Positions 1 through 6,792 of a stretch of DNA of 37,290 bases are shown here, in pieces. The position numbers were made by a program, and so were the translations under genes. Source of the stretch: Microbacteriaceae bacterium (GTDB taxonomy: Bacteria > Actinomycetota > Actinomycetes > Actinomycetales > Microbacteriaceae). The number at the start of each line of letters is the position of its first letter. Within the stretch, counting starts at the first letter, position 1. The notes below the pieces were generated by a model, which made no database searches, was not told the origin of the DNA, and was given only the letters and a program-made list of their open reading frames with translations. The stretch lies in the NCBI GenBank assembly GCA_029979375.1, contig JAPOHQ010000004.1:1-37290 (forward strand). Reading direction: 5' to 3'.

Positions 1-95
1 TCATGAAGGACATGGGCTTCACGGGTCAGCTGGTGAATGGCGGTTCGGTTGCCAATGCCTCGAGCCAACTCGGTTTGCCAATCGTTGGCGACTAA
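1..95 (+). CDS. 3' end of an unidentified gene (partial)
   Basis: About 30 C-terminal residues are readable, ending NASSQLGLPIVGD and a TAA stop at 93-95. The third codon positions are GC-rich like the neighbouring genes, and a hairpin follows the stop, so this looks like a true gene end. In many actinobacteria serA or ilvC lies upstream of leuB, but this tail does not resemble the ends of SerA or IlvC that I know, so I give no name. Confidence 0.5.
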   Translation, partial: MKDMGFTGQLVNGGSVANASSQLGLPIVGD

Positions 96-113
96 CTCAC
101 AGAAACTGGACGG

Positions 114-135
114 CGGCCCCAAAGGGCCGTTAAAA
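114..135 (+). terminator. weak intrinsic terminator candidate
   Basis: A 6-bp GC stem, CGGCCC at 114-119 and GGGCCG at 124-129, encloses a 4-nt loop 18 bases after the preceding stop codon. The tail that follows (TTAAAACG) has only two T residues, so termination would be inefficient or factor-assisted. It separates the upstream gene from leuB. Confidence 0.4.
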
Positions 136-183
136 CGAGTAAAAAAGCCAATAAGGTTGTCTTAGTCAATCTGTGAGGCAAAC

Positions 184-1203
184 GTGAGCAATCTAAATCT
201 GGCAGTCATTCCCGGTGATGGAATCGGTCCAGAGGTCATAGCTGTTGCCTTGCAGGCTCTTGAAAAATCTGGGGTTTCCTTCACTCCAACCACCTATGAC
301 TTTGGCGCCAGACGATATCTTTCCACCGCCGAGATTCTCAGCGATGATGACTTGAATCAGCTCGCAAAACACGACGCGATTCTGTTGGGGGCGATCGGTG
401 ACCCTCAAGTCCCATCGGGAATCCTCGAGCGCGGCCTATTGCTAAAGCTTCGATTCAGTTTTGACCACCACATAAATCTCCGACCCAGCAAGCTCTACCC
501 GGGGGTCGTATCGCTGTTGTCTGGTAGCTCCGAGATCGACTTTGTGGTTGTCCGCGAGGGCACCGAGGGCCCCTATGTTGGCAACGGTGGTGCGCTGCGA
601 GTGGGAACCGAGCAGGAGCTCGCCAACGAGGTTTCCGTGAACACCGCGTTTGGCGTTCGTCGCGCTGTGGAATACGCCTTCGGGCTGGCTCAAACCAGAG
701 AGCGGAAGCACGTGACCCTGGTCCACAAGACCAATGTTCTGGTGCACGCCGGCTCGCTCTGGTCCAGGACGGTCGCAGAGATCGCTCAGGGCTATCCGCA
801 GGTCAGCCACGATTACATGCACATCGACGCCGCCACCATCCACATGGTCACCTCCCCTCAGAGATTTGACGTGATTGTCACCGACAACCTCTTTGGCGAC
901 ATCATCACCGACCTAGCTGCGGCTATATCTGGTGGAATTGGGCTCGCTGCATCCGCTAATCTGAACCCCAGCGGGGCATTTCCCTCCATGTTCGAACCCG
1001 TCCATGGATCTGCCCCAGACATCGCCGGAAAAAACCTGGCTGATCCGACCGCAGCAATCCTGTCCGCGGCACTCATGGCTAAGACCCTTGGTCACATCGA
1101 GGCAGCCGAAAGAATTGAAAACGCTGTTGCCGCGGATTTGCTCGAGGGTAAGACCGGTCGCAGCACCGATGAGATTGCGCAAGCGATTCTGGAAAAGATC
1201 TAG
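184..1203 (+). CDS. leuB: 3-isopropylmalate dehydrogenase
   Basis: This cytosolic enzyme oxidatively decarboxylates 3-isopropylmalate with NAD+, the third step of leucine synthesis. The 339-residue protein has the family N-terminus AVIPGDGIGPEV (about 7-18), the metal/substrate motif TDNLFGDIITDL near 235-246 and the NAD-binding motif MFEPVHGSAPDIAG near 269-282. The length is typical of the compact actinobacterial form. The start is GTG at 184, with a modest GAGG 5 nt upstream. ilvE begins 3 nt after the stop, so the two are one transcript. leuC and leuD lie about 7 kb downstream in a separate operon, so the leucine pathway is split over two transcription units here. Confidence 0.96.
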   Translation: MSNLNLAVIPGDGIGPEVIAVALQALEKSGVSFTPTTYDFGARRYLSTAEILSDDDLNQLAKHDAILLGAIGDPQVPSGILERGLLLKLRFSFDHHINLRPSKLYPGVVSLLSGSSEIDFVVVREGTEGPYVGNGGALRVGTEQELANEVSVNTAFGVRRAVEYAFGLAQTRERKHVTLVHKTNVLVHAGSLWSRTVAEIAQGYPQVSHDYMHIDAATIHMVTSPQRFDVIVTDNLFGDIITDLAAAISGGIGLAASANLNPSGAFPSMFEPVHGSAPDIAGKNLADPTAAILSAALMAKTLGHIEAAERIENAVAADLLEGKTGRSTDEIAQAILEKI

Positions 1204-1206
1204 AGA

Positions 1207-2292
1207 ATGCAGTTTTCGATAACCAAGAACCCGAGCCCCACGCCTGCCGACGAGCGCGCCAAGGTGCTGGCTGCCCCAACCTTCGGAACTCACTTCACCG
1301 ACCACCAGGTCGTCGTTGTGTGGGAAAAGGGAAAAGGTTGGCACTCTGCCGAGGTGATTCCCTACGGCCCCATAATGATGGACCCATCGTCGGCGGTGCT
1401 GCACTACGGCCAGGAAATCTTTGAGGGCATCAAGGCCTACCGCCATCCCGATGGCTCGATTTGGACCTTCCGACCAGAGAAGAACGCCCAGCGCCTGCAA
1501 AAATCTGCCAAGCGGATGGCACTGCCAGAGCTCCCAGAAGATATCTTCATCGAGTCGCTCAGGCAACTTATTGCGGTTGATGGCGACTGGGTTCCTGAGG
1601 CAGAGGGCGAAAAGACCCTGTATTTCCGACCTTTTGAGATTGCGGCCGAGAACTATCTAGGGGTCAGGCCCGCGAACCGAGTGGAATACCGGCTGATCGC
1701 ATCGCCGGTTGGGCCTTACTTCACCGGAGGCATCAAGCCCGTCTCAATCTGGATTGCCCTCGGCTCGGCAAGGGCCGGCAAGCACGGCACCGGTGAGGCA
1801 AAGACCGGAGGCAACTACGCGGCATCGCTTCTTGCACAGCAGGAGGGCAACGAAAACGGCTGCTCGCAGGTCATGTTCCTCGATGCCGAAAGCGGCACCT
1901 ATATCGAAGAACTCGGTGGTATGAATCTGTTCTTCATCTACAAGGACGGTTCGGTAGTGACACCATCGCTTGATGGCACCATCCTCCACGGCATCACTCG
2001 TGATTCGGTCATCACCCTGCTCGAGGACCGCGGCCACAAAGTCACCCAGCGTCGCTTCGAACTCAGTGAGCTGCGAGAGAAGGCCGCCAGCGGCGAGATT
2101 GTTGAAGTATTTGCCTGCGGAACCGCGGCCGTAATCACCCCGGTCGGACTGCTCAAATCCAAGGAAGAAGAAATCCTCATCGCCGGCAATGAGCCTGGCG
2201 AACTGACAGTAGCCCTTCGCAAAGAATTGACCGGAATTCAATACGGAACCGTAAGCGACAAACACAACTGGATGTTGAAGCTGAAAGACTAA
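1207..2292 (+). CDS. ilvE: branched-chain amino acid aminotransferase
   Basis: This PLP-dependent fold-type IV transaminase interconverts branched-chain 2-oxo acids and leucine, isoleucine or valine, with glutamate as donor. At 361 aa it is the long type that resembles the eukaryotic enzyme. The Schiff-base lysine is K199 within GEAKTGGNYAASL. The substrate-side motif YIEELGGMNLFF and the cofactor-phosphate region VFACGTAAVITPVG are both present. It starts with ATG 3 nt after leuB and is followed after 4 nt by the FAH-family gene, so translational coupling is likely. It supplies the last step for all three branched-chain amino acids and pairs logically with leuB. Confidence 0.95.
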   Translation: MQFSITKNPSPTPADERAKVLAAPTFGTHFTDHQVVVVWEKGKGWHSAEVIPYGPIMMDPSSAVLHYGQEIFEGIKAYRHPDGSIWTFRPEKNAQRLQKSAKRMALPELPEDIFIESLRQLIAVDGDWVPEAEGEKTLYFRPFEIAAENYLGVRPANRVEYRLIASPVGPYFTGGIKPVSIWIALGSARAGKHGTGEAKTGGNYAASLLAQQEGNENGCSQVMFLDAESGTYIEELGGMNLFFIYKDGSVVTPSLDGTILHGITRDSVITLLEDRGHKVTQRRFELSELREKAASGEIVEVFACGTAAVITPVGLLKSKEEEILIAGNEPGELTVALRKELTGIQYGTVSDKHNWMLKLKD

Positions 2293-2296
2293 AAAA

Positions 2297-3043
2297 ATGA
2301 AAATTGTGAGGTTTAGCCAAGCCGGAGAAACTCACTACGGGATCCTCGAAGGATCCTCAATCGCGCTCATTGATTCTCCCTATTCGCTGGTTGCCACCGG
2401 CGAATCAGCAGAGCTGCAAGAGGTCAAATTAGAGGTTCCAATCCAGCCCAAGAAGGTGATCTGCGTCGGGTTGAACTTTGCAGATCACGCCCACGAAATC
2501 AACCAGGAGCCCCCGAGCGAGCCCCTGTTCTTCTTCAAACCTTCCTCTTCGCTGACCGCTCACGAAACCCCGATAGTGCTTCCTCACCAGTCACAGCAGG
2601 TCGAGATTGAGGTTGAGCTTGCGATCGTGATTGGCAAGCGGGTCAAAGACATCGAGCCAACCCAAGCCAAAGACGCGGTCTTGGGATTCACGATTGCGAA
2701 CGATGTCACCGCCCGGGATCTGCAGTTCAGGGATCTGCAGTGGGCGAGAGCGAAGGCATTCGACAGCTTCTGCCCATTGGGGCCTTGGATTGAGACCGAC
2801 TTCGATCCCACTCAGAAGCAGCTGACATCGCGGATCAATGGCGACACGAGGCAGGACTCACCGACCTCTCAGATGGTCTTTGATCCCTGGGAGCTCATCA
2901 GCTTCATATCGAAGAACCTGACCCTGGAACCAGGCGATGTCATCTTGACCGGGTCGCCCAGTGGCATTTCTAAAATCGTCAGCGGTGACCAGGTGGAGTG
3001 TGAAATCGAGGGAATCGGCATCCTCAGAAACAATGTCACCTAG
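2297..3043 (+). CDS. fumarylacetoacetate hydrolase family protein
   Basis: The 248-residue protein has the FAH/2-hydroxyhepta-2,4-diene-1,7-dioate isomerase fold. The C-terminal catalytic domain begins near residue 53 (KVICVGLNFADHAHE). The metal-binding acidic residues lie in VEIEVELAIVIGK and the family motif NDVTARDLQ follows. The nucleotide-like loop DVILTGSPSG lies near the C-terminus. Family members act on acylpyruvates, oxaloacetate or aromatic-catabolism intermediates with a divalent metal. The substrate cannot be read from sequence. The gene sits 4 nt after ilvE and 14 nt before gltX with no catabolic genes nearby, so a housekeeping role such as acylpyruvate or oxaloacetate clean-up is more likely than aromatic degradation; that is inference. 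M. tuberculosis has a family member between leuB and its GluRS gene, which fits conserved synteny. Confidence 0.88.
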   Translation: MKIVRFSQAGETHYGILEGSSIALIDSPYSLVATGESAELQEVKLEVPIQPKKVICVGLNFADHAHEINQEPPSEPLFFFKPSSSLTAHETPIVLPHQSQQVEIEVELAIVIGKRVKDIEPTQAKDAVLGFTIANDVTARDLQFRDLQWARAKAFDSFCPLGPWIETDFDPTQKQLTSRINGDTRQDSPTSQMVFDPWELISFISKNLTLEPGDVILTGSPSGISKIVSGDQVECEIEGIGILRNNVT

Positions 3044-3057
3044 GCTTTGCTCTAGTT

Positions 3058-4557
3058 ATGACTGAGATCACCGCACCAATCACAGACGCCTCCGGATCGG
3101 ATATTCGCGTCAGGTTTTGCCCCTCACCGACCGGCACACCACACGTCGGCCTCATCCGCACCGCACTGTTCAACTGGGCATATGCGCGCAAAGTGGGAGG
3201 CAAGTTCATCTTCCGCATCGAGGACACCGATGCCGCTCGTGACAGCGAGGAGAGCTACTCCCAACTGGTCGAGGCTTTGCGGTGGCTCGGGCTCGACTGG
3301 GACGAGGGGATTGATGTTGGCGGGCCAAACGGCCCCTATCGCCAGAGCGAACGGCGCGAGATCTACCTGGAAGTCGTTGAGAAGCTGAAGGCCTCTGGTC
3401 ACATCTACGAAAGCTTCCTAACTGCCGAGGAGATCGAGGAGCGCAACAAGGCGGCCGGTCGCGCGGTGCAACTTGGCTATGACAACTCTGAACGTAACCT
3501 CAGCGCAGAAGATCGCGAGCGCTACCTAGCCGAGGGTAGGAAGCCGGCGCTTAGGTTGCGGGTTCCGGACCAGGAGATCAGCTTCGTCGACCTTGTAAGG
3601 GGACCGGTTACCTTCCCGGCTGGCTCCTTCCCGGACTTTGTGGTGGTGCGACCAGGTGGAGAACCCCTCTACACGCTGGTGAACCCCGTTGACGATGCCC
3701 TGATGGGCATAACCCACGTTCTCCGAGGTGAGGACCTGCTCTCCTCAACCCCGAGGCAAATTGCCCTCTACAACGCCCTATATGAGGCTGGCATCGCCAA
3801 GTTCATCCCGAGGTTTGGCCACCTCCCATTTGTAATGGGGGAGGGCAACAAGAAGCTCTCGAAGCGCAACCCTGAGAGCAACCTCTTCCTGCATCGCGAT
3901 CGCGGCTTTATCCGCGAGGGGCTGCTGAATTATCTGGCGCTGCTTGGGTGGTCAATCGCGAGCGACAGGGACATCTTCACGCTCGAGGAGATGTGTGAGA
4001 AGTTCGAGATTTCCGATGTCAATCCAAACCCGGCAAGGTTTGACCAGAAGAAGGCCGACGCTATCAACGCGGCCCACATCAGGCTGCTTGCTCCCGAGGA
4101 CTTTGCTGGCAGGTTGGTGCCATACCTCAAGCGGGACGGGGTGCTCAGCGATTCTCCATCCGATGCGGAGCTGGCAAAGCTTTCGGAAGTAGCACCGCTG
4201 CTGCAAGAGCGACTAACAGTTCTCGGTGACGCATCGAACATGATTCGCTTCCTGTTTAGCGACGAGGTGGACTACGAAGCGCAGGCCATGGAGCAGCTTC
4301 CAGAGAACGCCCCCGAGATAGTGGGCAGGTGCCGAGAGGTGCTTGGAGATCTTGCTGATTTCAGCACCGCCAGCATCCAGGGGGCCTTGAATTCTGCGCT
4401 CATCGAGGGCATGGGGCTCAAGCCCAGAGATGCTTTTGGGGCCCTGAGGACCGCGATTTCTGGTCGCCGGGTCACCCCGCCGCTGTTTGAATCGCTTGAA
4501 ATTCTGGGTCAGGCGGCATCCGTTGCCCGACTGGATGCATTCCTGGCAGCCCGCTAA
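3058..4557 (+). CDS. gltX: glutamyl-tRNA synthetase
   Basis: This class I aminoacyl-tRNA synthetase charges tRNA-Glu. In actinobacteria, which usually lack GlnRS, it also misacylates tRNA-Gln for the GatCAB amidotransferase. The 499-aa protein has the HIGH-type motif PSPTGTPHVG ending near residue 31 and the KMSKS-type motif KLSKR at 266-270. The anticodon-binding helical domain fills the last third. Start is ATG at 3058, with no clear Shine-Dalgarno. Its stop is 27 nt before tRNA-Gln(CUG), and tRNA-Glu(CUC) lies about 2.1 kb downstream, so the enzyme sits beside both of its likely tRNA substrates. The non-discriminating activity is inferred from lineage, not read directly. Confidence 0.96.
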   Translation: MTEITAPITDASGSDIRVRFCPSPTGTPHVGLIRTALFNWAYARKVGGKFIFRIEDTDAARDSEESYSQLVEALRWLGLDWDEGIDVGGPNGPYRQSERREIYLEVVEKLKASGHIYESFLTAEEIEERNKAAGRAVQLGYDNSERNLSAEDRERYLAEGRKPALRLRVPDQEISFVDLVRGPVTFPAGSFPDFVVVRPGGEPLYTLVNPVDDALMGITHVLRGEDLLSSTPRQIALYNALYEAGIAKFIPRFGHLPFVMGEGNKKLSKRNPESNLFLHRDRGFIREGLLNYLALLGWSIASDRDIFTLEEMCEKFEISDVNPNPARFDQKKADAINAAHIRLLAPEDFAGRLVPYLKRDGVLSDSPSDAELAKLSEVAPLLQERLTVLGDASNMIRFLFSDEVDYEAQAMEQLPENAPEIVGRCREVLGDLADFSTASIQGALNSALIEGMGLKPRDAFGALRTAISGRRVTPPLFESLEILGQAASVARLDAFLAAR

Positions 4558-4584
4558 GATAGAGCCTCGGACCTAAGGTCCCCC

Positions 4585-4659
4585 TGGGGTATGGTGTAAT
4601 TGGCAACACGGAGGTTTCTGGTACCTTTGTTCTTGGTTCGAGTCCAGGTACCCCAGCCA
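4585..4659 (+). tRNA. tRNA-Gln (anticodon CUG)
   Basis: The 7-bp acceptor stem TGGGGTA pairs with TACCCCA at 4649-4655. The anticodon arm has a 5-bp stem (GAGGT with ACCTT, one G-U pair) and loop TTCTGGT, which places CTG at 4618-4620. A TTCGAGT T-loop is present. The discriminator is G4656 and CCA is encoded at 4657-4659. A short hairpin (GGACC-TAA-GGTCC, 4569-4581) lies just before the 5' end. A TAAGGT at 4574-4579 could be a -10 box, but co-transcription with gltX is equally possible. Confidence 0.95.
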
Positions 4660-4670
4660 GAGGCGGCAAA

Positions 4671-5054
4671 ATGCTTGAGATTTTTGCAGCTGGTTTTCTA
4701 GTCTTCGCTTTCACTGCTCTAGCCCTTTTTGAACTTGCCATTGTGCTCGGTGCACCGCTTGGTGAGTACTCCTTCGGTGGCCAAAACAAGGGCACCCTTC
4801 CCGCCGCATGGCGCGTGGTGGCATTCTTCTTCGTCTTCTTTTCACTCGCGGTCGCGGGACACTACCTGGCCCAAACCGGAGTGCTCAACCCGCTTTTGGA
4901 TGCTCCGACAAATAGCGTCGTGAATTGGCTGCTAGTTGGTTTCACCACATTTTCGGCGGTTGCAAACAATCTGACACGTAGTCAGAAGGAGAAGCGGCTT
5001 TGGGGTGGAACGACAGTCGCGATGCTGCTCTGTGCGGTAATCGTTGCGATCTAA
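4671..5054 (+). CDS. small four-helix membrane protein, unknown function
   Basis: The 127-residue protein has four hydrophobic segments, near 4-27, 46-67, 84-97 and 110-126. A conserved-looking loop GAPLGEYSFGGQNKGTLP lies between the first two. I associate this loop with a family of uncharacterised actinobacterial integral membrane proteins, but I know no function. The gene starts only 11 nt after the encoded CCA of tRNA-Gln, and its weak SD-like AGAGG begins at the tRNA's last base. It therefore probably shares the tRNA transcript. The stop overlaps the stop of the convergent MBL gene by 4 nt (CTAA, 5051-5054). Confidence 0.8.
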   Translation: MLEIFAAGFLVFAFTALALFELAIVLGAPLGEYSFGGQNKGTLPAAWRVVAFFFVFFSLAVAGHYLAQTGVLNPLLDAPTNSVVNWLLVGFTTFSAVANNLTRSQKEKRLWGGTTVAMLLCAVIVAI

Positions 5055-5683
5055 AGCTCCCAGCGATCGCCAGGCATGAGGTAGCGGAACTGACCTCCGT
5101 GAGATTCCGTAACCTCCTGGATCCTGCCGTTCTGAAGCGCATTGCCTTCCTCTGACAGCAGGGCATTGTGGGTGGGGAAGCACCTCTGCGGCTTGATATG
5201 TGCCAAGAAGTCCATAACGTCAGAAATCTTCAGCCATGGCGCGCTCGACGGGCAGGCTAGGGTCTTGACCTTGATTTCCGGAATCGTGTAGCTGTCTCCC
5301 GGGTAATAAAGCTCGTCGTTGACCAGCAGCCCAAAGTTTTCGACCAGTGGAATGCTGCGGTGAATCTCCTGGTGCAGATAGCCAAAGAATTCCAAAACAA
5401 ATGTGCCGACCTCGTGCCTATCTCCATGGGAGACGGCACTGACGGGTAACCCATCTAGCTTGTTTGCTACCTCTGCCGTGCCAAATAGCTTGGCCTCTGG
5501 ATGTCGGGCTATTAGCTCTTCGATGTGTGGCCGATGGCTGTGATCGTCGTGCACGTGTGAAAGCGTGATCGCAACCACGTTTTCGGTTTCGGGCAGAGTG
5601 GAATAGAAGCCCGGATCTACCACGAGCTGCTCGCCGGCATTAGAAACCACCAGTAGTGCGTGCTTGTGCTTCGTGATTTCCAT
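5051..5683 (-). CDS. MBL-fold metal-dependent hydrolase (UlaG-like)
   Basis: The 210-residue protein has the metallo-beta-lactamase signature HVHDDH near residues 43-48 (SHVHDDHSHRP). A later aspartate is in YYPGDSYTIPE and a histidine in CFPTHNALLSEEG. These match the dinuclear-metal ligands of small UlaG/YtnP-like hydrolases. Substrates in this group range from cyclic sugar esters to phosphodiesters, so none is assigned. The start ATG at 5683 has a strong SD, AAAGGAGC, ending 4 nt upstream. It is transcribed divergently from the diacylglycerol-kinase-family gene; the two candidate -10 boxes overlap by two bases. Confidence 0.85.
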   Translation of the reverse strand: MEITKHKHALLVVSNAGEQLVVDPGFYSTLPETENVVAITLSHVHDDHSHRPHIEELIARHPEAKLFGTAEVANKLDGLPVSAVSHGDRHEVGTFVLEFFGYLHQEIHRSIPLVENFGLLVNDELYYPGDSYTIPEIKVKTLACPSSAPWLKISDVMDFLAHIKPQRCFPTHNALLSEEGNALQNGRIQEVTESHGGQFRYLMPGDRWEL

Positions 5684-5701
5684 GGCGCTCCTTTACGAAT
5701 C

Positions 5702-5711
5702 AGTCTATGTT
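5702..5711. promoter_or_regulatory. overlapping divergent -10 elements (MBL gene / DAGK-family gene)
   Basis: On the minus strand TAGACT (5707 to 5702) is a -10 candidate for the MBL gene. On the plus strand TATGTT (5706-5711) is one for the kinase-family gene. They share the TA at 5706-5707. Both genes then have short leaders with strong SD sequences (AAAGGAGC and AGGAGGTGG). No convincing -35 boxes were seen. Confidence 0.5.
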
Positions 5712-5731
5712 TGCACTACCAGGAGGTGGCA

Positions 5732-6625
5732 ATGAAGCCGCTAGGAGTAATCATCAATCCCGCAGCAAACCGGGGTCGAGGAAATCTGATTGGCGATCGA
5801 GCCCTTGCGGCATTCCGCGAGGCAGGAGTCAAAACTATCGATCTATCCGGGCAGAGTGCCAGCGACGCTCGTGAGCGAGCAAACCAAGCCCTAAGCGCCT
5901 CTGAGATTGGGGCGATCGTAGCCATCGGGGGAGACGGCACGAGCCAACTGGGGGTCAACATCGCGATGGAGCACTCGGTGCCAATCGGTCTGGTTCCAGC
6001 CGGCAGCGGCAACGACCAGGTTCGGGAAATCGGCGTCCCGCTGGGAGATCCTGATGCTGCCGTTCTCAACATTGTTGAGGGTATGAAAAAGCCAAAGCCG
6101 GTAGATGTGATGTGGGTTGAAACCTCAGCAAAGTCCTTTTGGTCATTCGGTTCGGTTTCGGCAGGCTTCGATGCGCTCTGTGCCAAGCGCGCCAACTCGC
6201 TGCGCTGGCCGAAGGGACCTAACTCCTATGTCGCTGCCATGCTCCTAGAGCTTCCCAGCTTTGAGCCGATTCGCTACAAAATCGAGGCGGATGGAAAGAC
6301 TCGTGAGATCAAGGCGATGCTCTGCGGGGTGGCCAACGTGAAGAACTTTGGTGGCGGAATGAAGATCTCCCCAGAATCCGAAATGCAGGATGGCGAGCTC
6401 GAGGTCTTTATCCTGCACGAGGTTTCCAGGCCGAAGCTTCTGAAGATTTTTCCCAGCGTCTACAAGGGCGAGCACATCCGCTACTCGGAGGTTGAGATTT
6501 TCAAGGCAAAGCAGATTCGGATCTCCAATGATGGCTTCCCGGTCTCCTGCGATGGCGAGCTGGTCGGCAATGCACCGTTCTCGGTAACGCTTCACCCCGG
6601 CAAGCTGCAGCTGTTGAGCAAATAA
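5732..6625 (+). CDS. diacylglycerol/lipid kinase family protein
   Basis: The 297-residue protein belongs to the DAGK/sphingosine-kinase (YegS/DgkB-like) family. It has N-terminal GVIINPAANRGRG (nucleotide-binding loop), then the catalytic-domain hallmark AIGGDGT near residue 73-79, and VPAGSGND near 93-100. A C-terminal beta-sandwich ends with ISNDGFPVSCDGELV, whose DGE is the usual family motif. It phosphorylates a lipid such as diacylglycerol or a phosphatidylinositol-type acceptor at the membrane face; the substrate is not readable. The frame is open 24 codons further upstream, but ATG at 5732 is chosen because an excellent SD, AGGAGGTGG, lies at 5721-5729. Confidence 0.88.
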   Translation: MKPLGVIINPAANRGRGNLIGDRALAAFREAGVKTIDLSGQSASDARERANQALSASEIGAIVAIGGDGTSQLGVNIAMEHSVPIGLVPAGSGNDQVREIGVPLGDPDAAVLNIVEGMKKPKPVDVMWVETSAKSFWSFGSVSAGFDALCAKRANSLRWPKGPNSYVAAMLLELPSFEPIRYKIEADGKTREIKAMLCGVANVKNFGGGMKISPESEMQDGELEVFILHEVSRPKLLKIFPSVYKGEHIRYSEVEIFKAKQIRISNDGFPVSCDGELVGNAPFSVTLHPGKLQLLSK

Positions 6626-6626
6626 A

Positions 6627-6655
6627 TTGCCCTAGTGGGTCATTTGTGGCATGAT
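6627..6655 (+). promoter_or_regulatory. putative sigma-70-type promoter for tRNA-Glu
   Basis: TTGCCC at 6627-6632 and CATGAT at 6650-6655 are separated by 17 nt. The expected transcription start near 6662 is about 15 nt upstream of the tRNA, which allows RNase P processing. The -35 matches TTGACA at four of six positions. Confidence 0.5.
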
Positions 6656-6676
6656 TCTTGGGTTGCACTGCACCAA

Positions 6677-6749
6677 GGCCCCATCGTTTAGCGGCCTAGG
6701 ACGCCGCCCTCTCACGGCGGTAGCGGGGGTTCAAATCCCCCTGGGGTCA
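6677..6749 (+). tRNA. tRNA-Glu (anticodon CUC)
   Basis: Acceptor GGCCCCA pairs with TGGGGTC at 6742-6748 (one G-U). The anticodon stem CCGCC/GGCGG (6704-6708, 6716-6720) holds loop CCTCTCAC, which places CTC at 6711-6713. The T-arm has the GGTTCAAATCC motif. Discriminator is A6749, and CCA is not encoded. A strong intrinsic terminator follows directly, so this is a monocistronic tRNA unit. Confidence 0.96.
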
Positions 6750-6750
6750 C

Positions 6751-6792
6751 AATCTCGCTCTTGATGACAAAATCTCGGGAGCGAGATTTTTT
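6751..6792 (+). terminator. intrinsic terminator of tRNA-Glu
   Basis: A perfect 10-bp stem, AATCTCGCTC at 6751-6760 and GAGCGAGATT at 6779-6788, is followed by a T run at 6787-6792. The T run overlaps the TAA stop codon (on the minus strand, 6791-6793) of the convergent MFS gene. It is the only strong intrinsic terminator I could find in the window. Confidence 0.88.

Noticed and set aside
1..95. Naming the partial gene as serA or ilvC by synteny
   Set aside because: The visible C-terminal residues do not look like either family's end, so a synteny-only name would be unsafe.
913..1566. Minus-strand open frame spanning the leuB-ilvE junction
   Set aside because: It crosses two well-supported genes and has no recognisable protein features.
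4569..4581. GGACC-TAA-GGTCC hairpin before tRNA-Gln taken as a terminator of gltX
   Set aside because: The stem is only 5 bp, the loop is 3 nt and C residues follow instead of a T run; more likely incidental or a processing feature.
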